Assembly (NCBI RefSeq): GCF_019649055.1
Contig: NW_026570613.1
Span: 1 to 28,964, forward strand
Source of the DNA: Paramacrobiotus metropolitanus
Taxonomy: Eukaryota > Tardigrada > Eutardigrada > Parachela > Macrobiotidae
Length of the DNA: 28,964 nucleotides
Reading direction: 5' to 3'
Positions within the stretch are counted from its first letter, which is position 1; the number at the start of each line of letters is the position of its first letter. A program made the translations under genes and the position numbers. Positions 27,550 to 28,964 of this stretch are shown piece by piece. The notes below the pieces were generated by a model. That model was given only the letters and a program-made list of their open reading frames with translations, was not told the DNA's origin and did no database searches.

Positions 27550-28964
27550 CAGGAATGGCCGTTGGCCTATCCCTGCCCTCCTTGTCCCGCTTGGTCGCCA
27601 TCGCCCAACCCGGGGTTGAGTGGGTCGATGACGCTTTCTCCATGTCCGCCAACTCCTGTTCGGTCTGGTTTGCTTGTTGTTGGCTGGTGCTGGTCGGCTG
27701 AGCTTCTTGGCCAGGTTGTGTGGCCTGGGTTTGACGTGCGGACGATCCTGTTGAGGATCGTTGGGTACGGAACTTCGTTGAAGTTTCCTGGTCGCCGTTC
27801 GGTTAACGAACGCTTCCGCACCGTCATCGAAGTCCGATGGCTGTTTATAGCGGTAATCTTTAGAGCGGTTCCTGTAAATGTTCAGGGCGCTTTGAATTTT
27901 GACTCCGCTTCAATCTCGTGGATCTGGTTTCCCAGGAGAGCCACTGGGTCAACAGCCGAGGGACGATTTTCCTTGCCGGTAGGCAACTTCCAGTTCCCAA
28001 TGGCAGTGTAGATGACCAAGTCTGGAGGCAAAGATGCGTATCATCGTGCCGTTATAGAGTATTTTGCGTTTCGTCATCCTTGTGATCCGGCTTATTTGCA
28101 TGGGATTTCTATGGCCGCTCTGCAAGCTGCGATGATGAAACTGGCGTTCGCGTCCGGTAGGACAAACTGGGCCAGATATCTGACAACATCCAGTTGGTCG
28201 TCTTTGATGTGCAGTTGGCACAAGTCGTTCCAGTCCGGTCTGGTAATGGGCTGTCCAGAATTCACGTCCGTGATGCTCGATAGAGCATTGTCACGGACCA
28301 TGGGCAGCTCCTCGCGGTTTGTATATGTGCTCGGCCATGCTGAAATCACGAGGCCAATCTTTCCGCTGCATCTCCATTTCAAGTCCGGACCGGGTGACGA
28401 AGGTTTGTAACCTGGACCATGGCGTCAACTTGGGCCCATCGATCCCTAGGTATGTATGAATAGCCCTCATAATGTAATCCGTCACCTCCGGTGGGGAAGT
28501 GGTCGGATGTTAATGCGTCTTGATCCTCAGCATACTTATATGGATTGAAGTCCGTCGCGCTAACGCTTGTGCTTTGTCGGGCCGGTGGGTCCGACGACGG
28601 CGGTGCGGGCTCCGTTTCCCATCGGTATCTGAATGCTGGATGTTGTGGGCCACCGAGCTGACGCTTCGTTCTGGTCGCTTGGTGGACTGCGCGACAACCA
28701 GGCTGGACTCCGTCTCGTTTCGCTTCCCGGGTGATGTGCGCGGTTGGCGCTCGGGCTGGCTACGGCTGGCGTCCACTTTGGTCCTGGTTACGGCTCTGGA
28801 TCTGGTGACGTAAGTCGTCGGGGTTCCGCGGTAGCGGTGCCAGTGGTGTGCGCTGTTCAGTGCGCTGGCTGGTATTGGCCTTTAAGGCGTCCAGTAGTCC
28901 GCCTTCCATCAGCTGTCGGGCCACCTGGTCAACCATAGCTTTGTTGATGTTTTCCAGGATCGTT
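27550..28964 (-). pseudogene. Unidentified minus-strand coding remnant, possibly gag-like
   Basis: On the minus strand, Pro/Ser-rich sequence (from the right edge to about 28510) is followed by helical-looking stretches with better composition: YIMRAIHTYLGIDGPKLTPW (from 28485), REELPMVRDNALSSITDVNS and LDVVRYLAQFVLPDANASFI (28382-28092), and then Gly/Pro-rich sequence to 27567. The frame changes at about 28315 and again below 28090, with stops between. Pro-rich head, helical body and Gly-rich end would fit the gag of an LTR-type retroelement, but no zinc knuckle, protease or polymerase is present in the window. Function unproven. Confidence 0.25.

Noticed and set aside
1-28964. CRISPR arrays, bacterial operons or ribosome binding sites
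   Set aside because: The DNA is eukaryotic with spliced genes; the only regularly spaced repeats are the tandem arrays described.

Overview
The window is animal nuclear DNA. Genes are split by introns of about 45-75 nt with normal GT-AG ends, and the flanking host genes are BTB-BACK (BTBD-type) genes. Compact introns and a local BTBD family would fit a tardigrade-like or other small-genome invertebrate, but the sequence alone does not settle the species.

About two thirds of the window (813-20217, 19.4 kb) is one complete Polinton/Maverick (adintovirus-like) element. It has 240-bp terminal inverted repeats that are almost identical, flanked by the direct repeat AGGAA. It lies inside an intron (714-20334) of a BTBD-like gene: the BTB and BACK exons are at 244-713 and the remaining exons at 20335-21026. 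A second BTBD-like copy follows at 21946-23527. Both copies carry frame-changing indels and look like pseudogenes.

Element layout, left to right: TIR; a 3-kb AT-rich leader with exon-like blocks and a repeated 25-mer (1053-4087); an unknown protein (4088); an unknown protein with a nuclear-localisation-like tail (4980); protein-primed family B DNA polymerase in four exons (6005-8453); a Cys-rich protein (8499); an rve integrase with a chromodomain-like tail (8977-10073); a morphogenesis cluster on + (minor capsid-like 10153, basic core-like 10560, major capsid 11084, adenain-type protease 12413-12972); a minus-strand cluster (conserved Polinton proteins at 13084-13886 and 13867-14196, packaging ATPase 14196-14888, small membrane protein 14836-15081, unknown 250-aa protein 15181-15933); a divergent plus-strand LRR membrane glycoprotein (16125-16772); and a six-exon gene (17357-19585) before the right TIR.

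The outstanding item is that last gene. Its roughly 638-residue product contains a recognisable histone H3 fold. The H3-H3' interface residues and several DNA-contact residues are kept, but the H3 tail is replaced by long acidic/Pro-rich and Arg/Gly/Ser-Pro-rich extensions. The second notable item is a family of six ~75-bp imperfect inverted repeats (arms AATTCGATTTTGGT...ACCAAAATCGAAATT) lying between or at the ends of element genes. Polymerase, integrase, major capsid, protease and one minus-strand gene each show one or two frame changes, yet no unrelated nonsense codons were noticed. With near-identical TIRs this suggests a young insertion or assembly indels.

Right of the BTBD copies (23528-28964) the sequence is gene-poor: a fragment of a non-LTR retrotransposon reverse-transcriptase tail (minus, about 24309-24560), then GC-rich DNA with degenerate short repeats, a 45-bp tandem array, and minus-strand Pro-rich/helical coding remnants that might be an old gag-like gene.
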